Assembly: GCA_001898725.1 (NCBI GenBank)
Contig: MKUV01000018.1
Span: forward strand, 17,149 to 81,148
Origin: Caedibacter sp. 37-49
GTDB lineage: Bacteria > Pseudomonadota > Alphaproteobacteria > Caedimonadales > Caedimonadaceae
DNA: 64,000 nt
Reading direction: 5' to 3'
Shown: in pieces, positions 30,641-40,863 of the stretch
Layout of the letters: every line of letters begins with the position of its first letter
How positions within the stretch are numbered: position 1 is the stretch's first letter
Position numbers and translations under genes: made by a program
Notes under the pieces: generated by a model
Told to the model about the DNA's origin: nothing
What the model saw: the letters and a program-made list of their open reading frames with translations, nothing else
The model's database searches: none

Positions 30641-32320
30641 TTATTTTCTAATTAGCGGTTTGTACTTTATTTTTTCCGGAAGACTACTTGATCCTAAGCG
30701 TTGTTCTTTATTTTTGATGTAATCAGAATAATTTCCTTGGAACCATTCAACATGACTATTCCCTTCAAACGCTAAGATATGTGTAGCAATACGATCTAAA
30801 AACCAACGATCGTGGCTAATGATAATGGCGCAGCCTGCATAGTCTTCAAGAGCGTTTTCCAGGGCTCGCAAAGTTTCAACATCAAGATCGTTGGTTGGCT
30901 CGTCAAGAAGAAGAACATTGGCCCCTGATTTAAGAACCTTTGCTAAATGTACGCGATTTCGTTCTCCTCCTGAGAGAAGGCCAACTTTTTTTTGTTGGTC
31001 TGAACCTTTAAAGTTAAAGCGAGCACAATACGCTCTGCTTGCCATTTTTGCTCGGCCCACTTCAATTTCATCTAGGCCACCGGAAATTTCTTCCCAGACA
31101 GTTTTGCGATCATCTAATGCATCGCGACTTTGATCTACGTAGCCAAGCTTAACAGTATCCCCAAATATTAAGGTCCCTTTGTCAGGCGTTTCTTGATGAG
31201 TTAACATGCGAAAAAGCGAGGTTTTTCCTGCGCCATTTGGTCCAATGATACCGATGATAGCGCCTGCAGGAATCTGAAAATTCAAATCCTCAATTAAAAG
31301 TTTGTCCCCGAATCCCTTTGAAAGATGTTGGCATTCAATCACAAGGTCTCCTAGGCGAGGGCCTGCAGGAATAACAATTTGTTCCGTGAACGTTCTTTTT
31401 TCATGACTTTTAGCAAGGAGTTCCTGGTAAGCGGCGATACGTGCTTTGCTTTTACTTTGTCTTGCCTTTGGAGATTGTCTTACCCAGTCCAATTCTCGCT
31501 CGAGTGTTTTTTGACGGTCAACTTCTTGTTTTTCTTCTTGCTCAAGAAGTTTTTGCTTATACTCTAGCCACCCTGAATAATTTCCCTTAAAAGGAAGCCC
31601 TTGACCTCGATCAAGTTCTAAAATCCATTCAACAACATTATCTAAGAAATAGCGATCATGCGTTACAAGAACAACCATTCCCTTATATTCTTGAAGAAAT
31701 TTTTCAAGCCATGCAACAGATTCGGCATCAAGATGGTTTGTTGGCTCATCAAGCAAAAGAATATCAGGATGTTGTAAAAGAAGTCTGCATAGTGCGACGC
31801 GACGTTTTTCACCTCCTGAGAGTTGACTTATTGCTGCATCACCTGGGGGACAGCGAAGAGCGTCCATAGCGATTTCTATCGTTCTTTCTAATTCCCAACC
31901 GTTAAGAGCTTCAATTTTTTCTTGAATTTCTCCTTGTTCTGCAATGAGATCATTCATTTCATCTTCTGTAAGTTCTTCGGCAAAACGTTCGCTCAGCGAT
32001 TCAAAGCGCTCGAGTAAAGCCTTCGTCTCGTGGATGCCTGCAATAATATTCCCTTGAACATCAAGCGTTGGATCAAGATCAGGTTCTTGAGGGAGATAAC
32101 CGACTTTTATACCGTCAGCTGGCCAAGCTTCCCCTTGAAATTCTTTGTCTATTCCTCCCATGATTTTCATTAAGGTCGATTTTCCTGAGCCATTGACGCC
32201 GATAATCCCAATTTTAGCGTTAGGCAAAAAAGATAAAGACACATCTTTTAGAACTTGACGCCCACCCGGATATGTTTTGCTTAAATTTTGCATTACATAA
32301 ACATATTGATAAGATGCCAC
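30641..32320 (-). CDS. ettA: Energy-dependent translational throttle protein EttA (ABC-F)
   Basis: Two ABC domains ([31 protein letters not shown]), [21 protein letters not shown] linker. Confidence 0.94.
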   Translation of the reverse strand: MASYQYVYVMQNLSKTYPGGRQVLKDVSLSFLPNAKIGIIGVNGSGKSTLMKIMGGIDKEFQGEAWPADGIKVGYLPQEPDLDPTLDVQGNIIAGIHETKALLERFESLSERFAEELTEDEMNDLIAEQGEIQEKIEALNGWELERTIEIAMDALRCPPGDAAISQLSGGEKRRVALCRLLLQHPDILLLDEPTNHLDAESVAWLEKFLQEYKGMVVLVTHDRYFLDNVVEWILELDRGQGLPFKGNYSGWLEYKQKLLEQEEKQEVDRQKTLERELDWVRQSPKARQSKSKARIAAYQELLAKSHEKRTFTEQIVIPAGPRLGDLVIECQHLSKGFGDKLLIEDLNFQIPAGAIIGIIGPNGAGKTSLFRMLTHQETPDKGTLIFGDTVKLGYVDQSRDALDDRKTVWEEISGGLDEIEVGRAKMASRAYCARFNFKGSDQQKKVGLLSGGERNRVHLAKVLKSGANVLLLDEPTNDLDVETLRALENALEDYAGCAIIISHDRWFLDRIATHILAFEGNSHVEWFQGNYSDYIKNKEQRLGSSSLPEKIKYKPLIRK

Positions 32321-32518
32321 GATCTAAAACTCCTGAAATTGCTAAAGTGAATGCATTTTTTACTGTATTTAATAAGGCTGTGCAAGCATAAGAAAAATAA
32401 AAAATTATATTTTATAAAAGTACAAATCATAGATTGATTAATTTTAAAAAATTTTAAATAATCATTGCGTGTGCAATAAAAACTTAATTCAGTTAAAGTA
32501 ATAAATAGAGGAACTCTA

Positions 32519-33796
32519 GTGAGAAAACTAAATAAAAGAATTTTTATAGCGGCCATGATTGGGAATGCTTTAGAATTTTATGATTTCACAATCTACGGTT
32601 TTTTTGTGGCAATTTTGTCTCCCCTTTTTTTCCCAGCAACAGATCCTTTAACTTCCTTAATTTCTGGATTTGGCGTTTTCGCATTAGGTTTTTTAACGCG
32701 TCCATTAGGAGCAATATTTTTTGGACATATAGGGGATAAGTATGGAAGAAGGAAAGCGTTGTCTTTAACAATTATATGGATGGCACTTCCAACCGTCGTT
32801 ATAGGCTTACTTCCAACCTATCAGCAAATAGGAATTTTTGCACCGCTTCTTTTAACGCTCTGTCGAGTGGTGCAAGGCTTCTCAGCAGGGGGTGAATATA
32901 ATGGCGCAGGGATCTTTGTTATTGAACATTCACCTGCAGATAGGCGAGGATTTTTAGGAGGATTACTAACTTCTTCTGGCTCAATGGGAGCTCTTCTTGC
33001 ATCAGGAATAGGGATGTTCTTTACGCTTCCTTTTATGCCAGCTTGGGGATGGCGCATACCCTTTCTCCTAGGAGGAGTTATTGCTGTTGTAGGACTTTAT
33101 TTACGTCAACAAATTGACGAAAGTCCAGAATTTAAACAAACTTATCTCCAAAAAAAATCAAATACTTTACCTCTTTTTTCTATCTTTAAAGAAAACAAAG
33201 GTTCATTTTTTTGTACAGTCGGGATAGGTGCTATGGCTACGGTCCCGTTTTATATTGTTCTTGCTTACATGAATCCAATGTTACTTACTCAAGGAAAAGT
33301 AGTTGCTTCTTCAATGATGCTGATAAACGCTTTAATGTCAGTAATTTGTATAATAAGTTTGCCGCTTATGGGAGGGTTAGCAGATAGAGTCGGCCATTCT
33401 AAAGTAATGATGTATGCAGCTTTACTCTTGACTATTTCTGCTTACCCATTTTTCTGGGTGTTTGAACATGGATCAGTTTTTTTAATAGTACTATTTCAAG
33501 CCTTTATTATGATTTTAACAGAAGCTTACACGGGTCCTTCGAATGCTTTTATGTACCAATTATTTCATACGTCACAACGGTATACAGGTGTTGCGTTAGG
33601 ATACACTCTTGGGCTTGCTCTTTTTGGAGGGACAACACCCTATATTTCAGCAAATCTCGTTAAATACTTTAACTCTCCCTATATGCCCGCATTTTACTTA
33701 ATGATTATTGGATTATTAGGTTTTATGGGCGCTGTATGGGGTAAAAAAAGAGCCTATCGAGATGTTAAAGTTGGAGATGCTTTATTAAGCTCCTGA
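32519..33796 (+). CDS. MFS transporter, metabolite:H+ symporter (ProP-like)
   Basis: GNALEFYDFTIYGFFVAILSPLFFP, GHIGDKYGRRKALSLTI, QGFSAGGEYNGAGIFVIEHSP. Confidence 0.9.
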   Translation: MRKLNKRIFIAAMIGNALEFYDFTIYGFFVAILSPLFFPATDPLTSLISGFGVFALGFLTRPLGAIFFGHIGDKYGRRKALSLTIIWMALPTVVIGLLPTYQQIGIFAPLLLTLCRVVQGFSAGGEYNGAGIFVIEHSPADRRGFLGGLLTSSGSMGALLASGIGMFFTLPFMPAWGWRIPFLLGGVIAVVGLYLRQQIDESPEFKQTYLQKKSNTLPLFSIFKENKGSFFCTVGIGAMATVPFYIVLAYMNPMLLTQGKVVASSMMLINALMSVICIISLPLMGGLADRVGHSKVMMYAALLLTISAYPFFWVFEHGSVFLIVLFQAFIMILTEAYTGPSNAFMYQLFHTSQRYTGVALGYTLGLALFGGTTPYISANLVKYFNSPYMPAFYLMIIGLLGFMGAVWGKKRAYRDVKVGDALLSS

Positions 33797-34677
33797 AACT
33801 GCGTTTTAAAAAATGTAGACAAACTTTTGATAAGGTTATTACCTTCCCAATATTTTGGATATGTTAAGCACATTGAAACAGTTGGTCCGCTGATTTCAGG
33901 TAGAACACGTTCTAACTTATAACCTGACGCCCTCACATTTTCTTCAGATAATGAAATAATTCCGAGTCCAAGATGGGCGGCTTTGATAAGGCCATGCGTT
34001 GAGCGAATACAGATGTGATCATTAATATCGACCTTAGAATCTTTAAGATACCAATTTAGATTCGGATAAGTCATTTGATCCAGCTCATTTGTGAAGAGAA
34101 CTAATTTATGATTTTGGAGGTCAGATAACGTTTTAGGGTGACCATAACGTTCAAGGTAAATCTTCGATGCCCATAATCCAACATGAAAATTCAATAAGGG
34201 AACTTGATAGTATGTCTTGTTTTTTTCATTAGAAGACGGAGAAATAGAAATTATCTTTTCTTTCAAATCTCGTGTTAAAAGGTTGTTATTTGCAACAAGA
34301 TTAAGCTGAATGTGAGGATAAAGTTCTTGGAATTTTGGGAGCATATATATGATCCAATCTTCGATTAAAGAATTGGTCGTATGTATGGTGATGGCCCCTT
34401 TATTTATCTCTGGATCTATCCCCATAATTTCTTTTAAATTATCGAAAATACCAAAAACTTGAGGAAGAGCTTCAAAAAGAACTTTTCCTTGTCGTGTTAA
34501 CGACATTTTTCCATGCCCAGGTTTTCTTTCGATCAGACGATATCCGAGTTCTTTTTCTAAAGAAGCAAGTTCGCGCGAAATTTTTGCAACAGAAAGTTTA
34601 TGAGATACAGAAAGTTTACGGAAGCTCTCTGTGAAGACTAAGTCATAAAAAATACGAAGCTGTTCGAGTTCCATCAT
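33754..34677 (-). CDS. LysR family transcriptional regulator
   Basis: MELEQLRIFYDLVFTESFRKLSVSHKLSVAKISRELASLEKELGYRLIER wHTH; overlaps 3' end of MFS gene by 43 bp. Confidence 0.88.
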   Translation of the reverse strand: MMELEQLRIFYDLVFTESFRKLSVSHKLSVAKISRELASLEKELGYRLIERKPGHGKMSLTRQGKVLFEALPQVFGIFDNLKEIMGIDPEINKGAITIHTTNSLIEDWIIYMLPKFQELYPHIQLNLVANNNLLTRDLKEKIISISPSSNEKNKTYYQVPLLNFHVGLWASKIYLERYGHPKTLSDLQNHKLVLFTNELDQMTYPNLNWYLKDSKVDINDHICIRSTHGLIKAAHLGLGIISLSEENVRASGYKLERVLPEISGPTVSMCLTYPKYWEGNNLIKSLSTFFKTQFQELNKASPTLTSR

Positions 34678-34734
34678 TTACCTCAAAGCTTAATTATATA
34701 GCATAAATAAAAATGAGAGAGTAGCATTTTTATG

Positions 34735-34763
34735 TTGACAAAGTGAAACATATGTTTTAAATA
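34735..34763 (+). promoter_or_regulatory. Candidate sigma70 promoter
   Basis: TTGACA (34735..34740) - 17 bp - TAAATA (34758..34763). Confidence 0.4.
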
Positions 34764-34769
34764 TTAAAT

Positions 34770-34995
34770 CAGAGCTTATAAGAAAATTAAATATCTAAGC
34801 CTTGTTCTTTCTCGATAAGTTTGATTTTTCCCGTTAAAGGGGTTTAAGGTCAAAAGTTAAGAAAGAAGAAAAATGAGTGTTCTTAGAGAAAATTTTATAA
34901 GTGGTTTTAAAGCTTTGGCTTAAAAGGTCAAAGCGTGTAGAAGGAGAGAATTCTTCCTCCCCCAATATCCCATCTCTCCTTCTACATCTTTTTTT
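34770..34995 (+). ncRNA. Candidate small RNA / short transcript
   Basis: Lies between a candidate promoter and a strong terminator with no long ORF; contains a 16-codon ORF at 34873..34923. Confidence 0.3.
34936..34994 (+). terminator. Strong Rho-independent terminator
   Basis: 14-bp perfect stem TGTAGAAGGAGAGA / TCTCTCCTTCTACA, 23-nt loop, then TCTTTTTTTT. Confidence 0.8.
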
Positions 34996-35089
34996 TACTT
35001 AGGATTTCTAAGACTTTAATATTCTATAATATGATAGCCGATTAGCTTTTATCTTTCTGAGAAAGACAAAGATAACGACTATCTAAGAT

Positions 35090-35386
35090 TTATTTACAAT
35101 TTGCTTCGCATTCTTTCATGCGTTTCTCGCGGTCAATTTCGCAAGCTCTTTGCGTTGGGTGTGCTGGCGCATGATTGCCAAGAGAGTCTTCAACATCTTG
35201 CTCTTCTGAATCAACAACCGCCATGCATGCAACAAATTCTTCTTGGGCTTTTGTTTTGCATTGTTCCACATTCTTATGGGGTGGACAGCTGTAAGGTTTT
35301 GTGAGCGCTTCTGGCGCTGTTGCTTGAGCAGCTATACTTAAAAGCAAGCTTGTAGAGAGTGTAATTATTTTAAAACTATAAGACAT
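35090..35386 (-). CDS. Small secreted Cys-containing protein, 98 aa
   Basis: Signal peptide MSYSFKIITLSTSLLLSIAAQA, five or more Cys in mature part. Confidence 0.6.
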   Translation of the reverse strand: MSYSFKIITLSTSLLLSIAAQATAPEALTKPYSCPPHKNVEQCKTKAQEEFVACMAVVDSEEQDVEDSLGNHAPAHPTQRACEIDREKRMKECEANCK

Positions 35387-35417
35387 TTTTTCTTCCTTTA
35401 TTTAACCGTTAAATAAC

Positions 35418-35885
35418 TTACTTTTTTGTGGGAGGTGTTTTTTGGGGACTTATTTTGGTTGAAGCTTTTGGCTTCTTGGGGGCTGATGCCTTTTTCGCTG
35501 GCACAACAACAGGTGCTTTAATAGCAGGTTTTGAACTTACAGCAATAGGTGCCTTCAAAGGAGCCTGAGAAGAAGAACTGCCACTCGAAGTTGGTGTTAT
35601 AGTTTCCTTCATCATACGTTTAATTTGTTGTTCTTCCCATGTTTTGTCGAAGAAAGGAAATAGGTCGACTATGGCTGGGATCATACCTAAAGAAATAGCA
35701 TTTAGAGCCATGCCAATACCCCATCCAACAATCACCCAAATTGGCCAAAAATAGCCACCTCCTGAGATTGCCCAAATTAAGACAAGCCCAAGATTGACAG
35801 TCCCATAGAGGGTTAAGTCAATATAAAACTTTCTAAGCTCCCTCACGCGGGCTTTAACTTCTGCCTCAGATAATTGTTTTGCCAT
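35418..35885 (-). CDS. 2TM domain-containing protein with Pro/Lys-rich tail
   Basis: VRELRKFYIDLTLYGTVNLGLVLIWAISGGGYFWPIWVIVGWGIGMALNAI matches 2TM domain; start set to internal MAKQLSEAEV (ORF track 35945). Confidence 0.75.
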   Translation of the reverse strand: MAKQLSEAEVKARVRELRKFYIDLTLYGTVNLGLVLIWAISGGGYFWPIWVIVGWGIGMALNAISLGMIPAIVDLFPFFDKTWEEQQIKRMMKETITPTSSGSSSSQAPLKAPIAVSSKPAIKAPVVVPAKKASAPKKPKASTKISPQKTPPTKK

Positions 35886-36037
35886 AGTATTTCCCCTTAA
35901 TGATATATAACAAATAATCTTCTCATATGAATCAATGACTTGCAAGGTGGATTATGCTGATTGATTGTATTTTTATTTAAAAAAAATAAAATTATAAATA
36001 TAATTTATTGAAAAATATGAATTGTTTTACTTTATAA

Positions 36038-36697
36038 ATGTTGAACGAGATGCAATTTAAACGTCGCGAAAATATGCAAGCGCCAAAGTGGACGACCTTG
36101 AATGGCTTAACCTCTTATCCTGTGGCGCTACAGATGATGGAAGAACGTGTTAAAGAAATTCTTGAGAAACAGGGGCGGGAACAAATTATTCTTCTTGAGC
36201 ATCCTGCTTTATATACGGCAGGCACAAGTGCAAAATCGCAAGAACTTGTAAAAGCCGGAAGCTTTCCTGTTTATACGACAGGAAGAGGGGGGAAATATAC
36301 TTACCATGGGCCTGGTCAAAGGGTCGTATATGTCATGCTTGATTTGCGGGAGCGCGAGAAAGACATTCGTGCTTTTGTAGCAGCTTTAGAGGAATGGATC
36401 ATTCAATCTTTAAAAATTTTGGATATTCACTCTGAACGCCGTGAAGGGCGTATAGGTTTATGGGTTGAACATCAAGGAACAGAAAAGAAAATTGCGGCTA
36501 TTGGTATTCGGCTTAAGCAATGGGTCAGCTTTCATGGTATTGCTGTTAATGTGGCCCCGAATTTAAATCATTATCAAGGGATTATTCCTTGTGGAATTAA
36601 CGAGTATGGGGTAACCTCATTAAGAGCTTTAGGTTCAGAAGCTTCACTCATTGACCTTGATCAGGCTCTTTACACTACTTTTGAAAAAATTTTTTAA
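36038..36697 (+). CDS. lipB: Lipoyl(octanoyl) transferase
   Basis: GRGGKYTYHGPGQRVVYVMLDL, AAIGIRLKQWVSFHGIAVNV, CGINEYGVTSL. Confidence 0.94.
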   Translation: MLNEMQFKRRENMQAPKWTTLNGLTSYPVALQMMEERVKEILEKQGREQIILLEHPALYTAGTSAKSQELVKAGSFPVYTTGRGGKYTYHGPGQRVVYVMLDLREREKDIRAFVAALEEWIIQSLKILDIHSERREGRIGLWVEHQGTEKKIAAIGIRLKQWVSFHGIAVNVAPNLNHYQGIIPCGINEYGVTSLRALGSEASLIDLDQALYTTFEKIF

Positions 36698-36900
36698 CTA
36701 AAATCAAATAGATCCATTGATACAAGTACTTTTTTCTAGACAATTTTCTTTCGTTCTAGTATGTATAAATAAAAGAAAACAATGAGAGAATGAAAAGGAG
36801 GAAATTCTTCATTAAAAAATTTTCCTAAGTGGGCTGGCGAAATGCTTGAAATTAAGGCCTAAGTATGGAATAAATAAACGTAACAAATTTTCACTTTCTA

Positions 36901-37965
36901 ATGATAAGGATATTAAAATCTATGGAAAAGCAACGTGCACTCGAAGCAGCCCTTTCACAAATTGAACGCGCTTTTGGTAAAGGCTCAATAATGAAGCTTG
37001 GCCAACAAGAAGCTATTGAAATTGAGTCCATTTCAACTGGTTCTTTAAGTCTTGATATTGCGCTTGGAATTGGCGGATTACCAAAGGGACGTATTATTGA
37101 GATTTATGGTCCTGAAAGCTCAGGTAAGACAACGCTTGCGTTGCATTGCGTTGCGGAAGCCCAGAAGCTTGGGGGGGTATGCGCCTTTGTGGATGCTGAA
37201 CACGCTCTAGACCCTGTTTATGCGCGTAAGGTGGGTGTCAATGTTGATGAGCTTTTAATTTCACAGCCAGATGCAGGCGAGCAAGCTCTTGAAATTGCCG
37301 ATACACTTGTACGTTCTGGTGGTGTGGATGTGCTTGTGATTGACTCCGTGGCGGCGCTTGTGCCGAAAGCTGAGCTTGAAGGTGAAATGGGTGATTCGCA
37401 TATGGGGCTCCAAGCACGTTTGATGAGCCAAGCTTTGCGTAAGTTAACAGGATCTATTTCACGTTCAGGGTGTATCGTGATCTTTATTAACCAAATTCGT
37501 CAAAAGATTGGTGTGATGTTTGGAAATCCTGAGACAACAACGGGCGGAAATGCGCTTAAGTTTTATGCGTCAGTCCGTCTTGATATCCGCCGTATTGGTT
37601 CCATTAAGAATCGTGAGGATGTCGTTGGGAACCAGACACGTGTTAAAGTTGTTAAAAACAAAGTGGCACCGCCTTTTAAAGTGGTCGAATTTGATATTAT
37701 GTATGGTGAAGGCATTTCAAAGGTTGGCGAGCTTATTGATCTTGGCGTGAAAGCAGACATCATTGAAAAGTCTGGTGCTTGGTACGCTTTCCAAGGTCAA
37801 CGTATTGGCCAAGGGCGTGAAGCGGTGAAACAATTCTTACGTGAAAATCCTGAAACAATAACAACAATTGAAAAAGCAATTCGTGAGAATGCAGGCCAAG
37901 TCAGCCAAGCCATGGCAGCAAGTTCTTTTGAGGATAGTAATAATTCAGGCGAGGATGCTGCTTAA
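36901..37965 (+). CDS. recA: Recombinase RecA
   Basis: [59 protein letters not shown]. Confidence 0.98.
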   Translation: MIRILKSMEKQRALEAALSQIERAFGKGSIMKLGQQEAIEIESISTGSLSLDIALGIGGLPKGRIIEIYGPESSGKTTLALHCVAEAQKLGGVCAFVDAEHALDPVYARKVGVNVDELLISQPDAGEQALEIADTLVRSGGVDVLVIDSVAALVPKAELEGEMGDSHMGLQARLMSQALRKLTGSISRSGCIVIFINQIRQKIGVMFGNPETTTGGNALKFYASVRLDIRRIGSIKNREDVVGNQTRVKVVKNKVAPPFKVVEFDIMYGEGISKVGELIDLGVKADIIEKSGAWYAFQGQRIGQGREAVKQFLRENPETITTIEKAIRENAGQVSQAMAASSFEDSNNSGEDAA

Positions 37966-37982
37966 GTCACAACGACTTAAAC

Positions 37983-38270
37983 ATGACTTATTTAATTGAG
38001 TTAAAAGGTTTTCAAGCGGAGCTCTGTACATCAGAGCTCCTAAAAACCCATGGTGTTCACTTAAAAACTTTATATCACGAGAAGAAAATTCTTTTTTGTG
38101 GACCTTGTAAAGATGGATCTGCACTTTTTCTTTTCTCAACTACATCACAACAAGAAGTTTTGAATCTTTTGAATCAAGACCCCTTTATTATTTATTCTAT
38201 TTATCAATTTGATCGTATTAAAGAGATGCGTTTAGCCACACTAGAAAATCAGTTTCTACTTAATAAGTGA
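37983..38270 (+). CDS. Hypothetical protein, 95 aa
   Basis: Complete ORF right after recA, plausible composition. Confidence 0.5.
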   Translation: MTYLIELKGFQAELCTSELLKTHGVHLKTLYHEKKILFCGPCKDGSALFLFSTTSQQEVLNLLNQDPFIIYSIYQFDRIKEMRLATLENQFLLNK

Positions 38271-38490
38271 TCTTTTCAAAATAAAGTTAATATTAAACGT
38301 CACTAAGATGTTTGCTATGCATTATAGATATTTCTGTGACCAATTTTCCGCAAGAAAAGGCCCCCCATAGGCTAAGTAAATAAAACAAGCAGAGAAGAAA
38401 TATTAAGAATATTTTGTTAATTTTCTTGTGATGCATTTACCTAAGCCTCGGCTTGTTAAAGATACAATCGTTTCAAAGGCGAATTATTGC

Positions 38491-38884
38491 TTACAAGATC
38501 CTGTCAATAAAAGGGTTGTCTGAGGGACCTATTTTAACAACTTTTGCGGCAGCCATGATTGTGAATGCAATGATTTTAGCAATATTTATGATGCCATAAT
38601 TACTAATTTTGTTGCTACATAAAAGAATACTTTTAACTTTTGTCTCTCTAAATTTTTAAAAAATTCTATTGCTCTTTGATCTTCTATATCGCTATCTGAA
38701 AGGATCAATCTTAAGAACGCCTTTATACTAAAGATATGTAAAGATATAAACTCTTCCTTCGTTAATTTGTGTCTTCATCTTCTATAGGAAGGGATCGTGA
38801 TGAAGGAATTATGTTACTTCCCCAACAAGTTGAAAAAGCCTGTGATAAGAATAAAGTTATTGCAAATAAAAACTTAAATTGCAT
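38491..38884 (-). pseudogene. Secreted hypothetical protein, two frameshifts
   Basis: Minus strand: MQFKFLFAITLFLSQAFSTCWGSNIIPSSRSLPIEDEDT / KLTKEEFISLHIFSIKAFLRLILSDSDIEDQRAIEFFKNLERQKLKVFFYVATKLVI / NYGIINIAKIIAFTIMAAAKVVKIGPSDNPFIDRIL* joined across shifts near 38760..38782 and 38588..38605. Confidence 0.6.
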
Positions 38885-39102
38885 TACAGAGATCCTTTGT
38901 GACAAACATTATTTTCAACGATATACCATACTTTATATTCTTTTAGAACAAAAAGTCAAATTTTTAAATTCATCAAAGACAAAAATAAAAAGGATATGTT
39001 CTAGGAGTTCTAGTTTTATTGCCATTTCAAGACATTATTTTAACGCAAATAATTCTATATAATATTTTGATTATAAATGAATTATTATTCAAATATCCTG
39101 TC

Positions 39103-39150
39103 GAATTTTCTTGATTTTTGGAACTAAATATAGTAGTCTGGTTGTAGATG
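39103..39150 (+). repeat. Direct repeat copy 1, promoter-like
   Basis: GAATTTTCTTGATTTTTGGAACTAAATATAGTAGTCTGGTTGTAGAT; similar to 41203..41252. Confidence 0.65.
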
Positions 39151-40081
39151 GTCAGAGATGATTACATGTCCTTATTAAGGCTCTTACAAAACCTTAATAA
39201 TCCTTTTACTAAGTCTCAAAACTATCTAAGAAAATAATAAGGCAGGAATTAAAACCTAAATTATTAGACGAGATAAACCTTTCAACGCTCTTTTTGAGCG
39301 AATGCTCTCTCTTTACCCGGTGAAAAGGGCAAAAAGGAGAGATATGAAAGGAGATAGCAGTCCACTTTGTGGCGTTATGCTTACTTGTCGGTTATCATAC
39401 TTGCGACCCAAGCTACGCTGAAAGCTTTGCCGAGGCGAGAGGTGGGGATCAAAGGAATGTTGGAAGACAGGGATTCGTGACGGAACAAAGTCTTTAGGGT
39501 GCTTAAGGTTCTTGGGATACAGGCGGGAATAGCCGTTGTCGAGTACGAAGGTGCTCACAGGTGAAGATGAAGATAAAAATGCTTTAAGCTTCTTATCTTT
39601 CATCGTGTCTCTGGTTTTATCTTAGAGGAAGTTTAGATGCCTAAAGGTCCTTACTGTAGGTGTAAAGTACACGAAGGAATGAGGATCATCCAGAGCAAGA
39701 AATTAAACCATTTCTTTCTTATTATCCGCGCGACGGCGAGGATTATGAAAATTCTGAAAGGTGTTGCTCAAGGGATGAGGAGAGTCTGGAGAGGACTTAT
39801 GAAGAGAGCCTTTTTCTATGTGCACAAGGAAGAAGCTCAACTTCAAAAGGAATCTATAAAGGAGTTAAAGGATTAACGTGTGGCGTAAAAGGAACCTCGG
39901 TTTTATCCTTCTTCTTCTTGCTAGTTTCTAAGCGTCTTCGACTCTTTCTTGCTATATTTTTCTTTGCCATAATGATCAAAGTAAAGCATGTAAGATATTT
40001 CCAGAAATTCCGAAAGTCGAGATCTAAGGAATATTCGAGAAGTCGTGATAGTTGATTGGCAAGATCTTTCTGTTGCTTGAT

Positions 40082-40108
40082 ATCCTAGCCACAAGGCCTA
40101 GGATGACT
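40082..40108 (-). repeat. Dispersed palindromic repeat
   Basis: ATCCTAGCCACAAGGCCTAGGATGACT; reverse complement GTCATCCTAGGCCTTGTGGCTAGGAT resembles the copies below. Confidence 0.65.
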
Positions 40109-40265
40109 AAACGTTGAGCATGAGAGGAGCTCATTGGCAAGGATGAGGCCTGCTGACAAGAGGCACAATATTGAGGACGACTAAGGTTGGGAGACGAGAA
40201 AGCTCGCTGTGACGAGGGCTAGAAAAGGTTGATTGGTGACACTAGACACAGGAAACACCTCCGAT

Positions 40266-40290
40266 GTCATCCTCGCGTAAGCGGGGATCC
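40266..40290 (+). repeat. Dispersed palindromic repeat, type 1
   Basis: GTCATCCTCGCGTAAGCGGGGATCC. Confidence 0.75.
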
Positions 40291-40351
40291 AAGCAATGAT
40301 GAAGAAGCGACAGTGTTGTTGAGTGAGAATAGTGTCAAAGCCACTATCACC

Positions 40352-40379
40352 GTCATCCTCGGGCTTGTTCCGAGGATCT
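40352..40379 (+). repeat. Dispersed palindromic repeat, type 2
   Basis: GTCATCCTCGGGCTTGTTCCGAGGATCT. Confidence 0.75.
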
Positions 40380-40498
40380 CAGGCAAACTGGTGATGTTGA
40401 TAGGTGTTAGAAGGTCCAAACGTATGTGAAAGGCACGAAGAAGAGAGAAGCGGCAACGATAGACGTAAACCTGGAGAAGTTCTTCGCTGTTGTAGATG

Positions 40499-40522
40499 GA
40501 TTCCCGCTTTCGCGGGAATGAC
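40499..40522 (+). repeat. Dispersed palindromic repeat, type 3
   Basis: GATTCCCGCTTTCGCGGGAATGAC. Confidence 0.75.
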
Positions 40523-40623
40523 AAAGGTTAGGGATAGGAAATGCTTGTTGGAATGACACAGGAGAAGCAGGATATTCCGATCTCTTTAACGTATCGAAAA
40601 AGTAGGTGTGGCAACCATTTGAT

Positions 40624-40648
40624 GTCATCCTCGCGTAAGCGGTGATCC
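40624..40648 (+). repeat. Dispersed palindromic repeat, type 1
   Basis: GTCATCCTCGCGTAAGCGGTGATCC. Confidence 0.75.
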
Positions 40649-40734
40649 AAGAAGCGTTGGAAGACAGTGAATGAAGTTTGGCGATAAGAGAAATAAAATA
40701 ACGCCTCTCTTCGTCATGCTCGGTCACACATTTT

Positions 40735-40762
40735 GTCACCCTCGGGCTTGTCTTGTCGATCT
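40735..40762 (+). repeat. Dispersed palindromic repeat, type 2, degraded
   Basis: GTCACCCTCGGGCTTGTCTTGTCGATCT. Confidence 0.6.
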
Positions 40763-40863
40763 GAAATAAACTCGTGGTGTAAATAGATATTAGAAGTTTT
40801 AAAGCAATGTTACTTTGATGCTCGTGGTTATGCACTAAACTTAATCAGCAACTATTAAGAGGG

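Noticed and set aside
33754-33796. 43-bp convergent overlap between MFS and LysR genes as a regulatory device
   Set aside because: Short 3' overlaps between convergent genes are common; no further evidence.
36700-36900. Possible LexA/SOS box upstream of recA
   Set aside because: Only a single GTAAC near 36872 and no GTTC-N7-GTTC or CTG-N10-CAG site seen.
38769-39062. ORF MSSSSIGRDRDEGIMLLPQQ...
   Set aside because: Antisense to the better-supported secreted-protein pseudogene at 38491..38884.
39313-40835. ORFs 39313..39603, 39637..39876, 40229..40429, 40267..40524, 40407..40835
   Set aside because: Most consist of translated palindromic repeats or lack any protein-like features; treated as non-coding.
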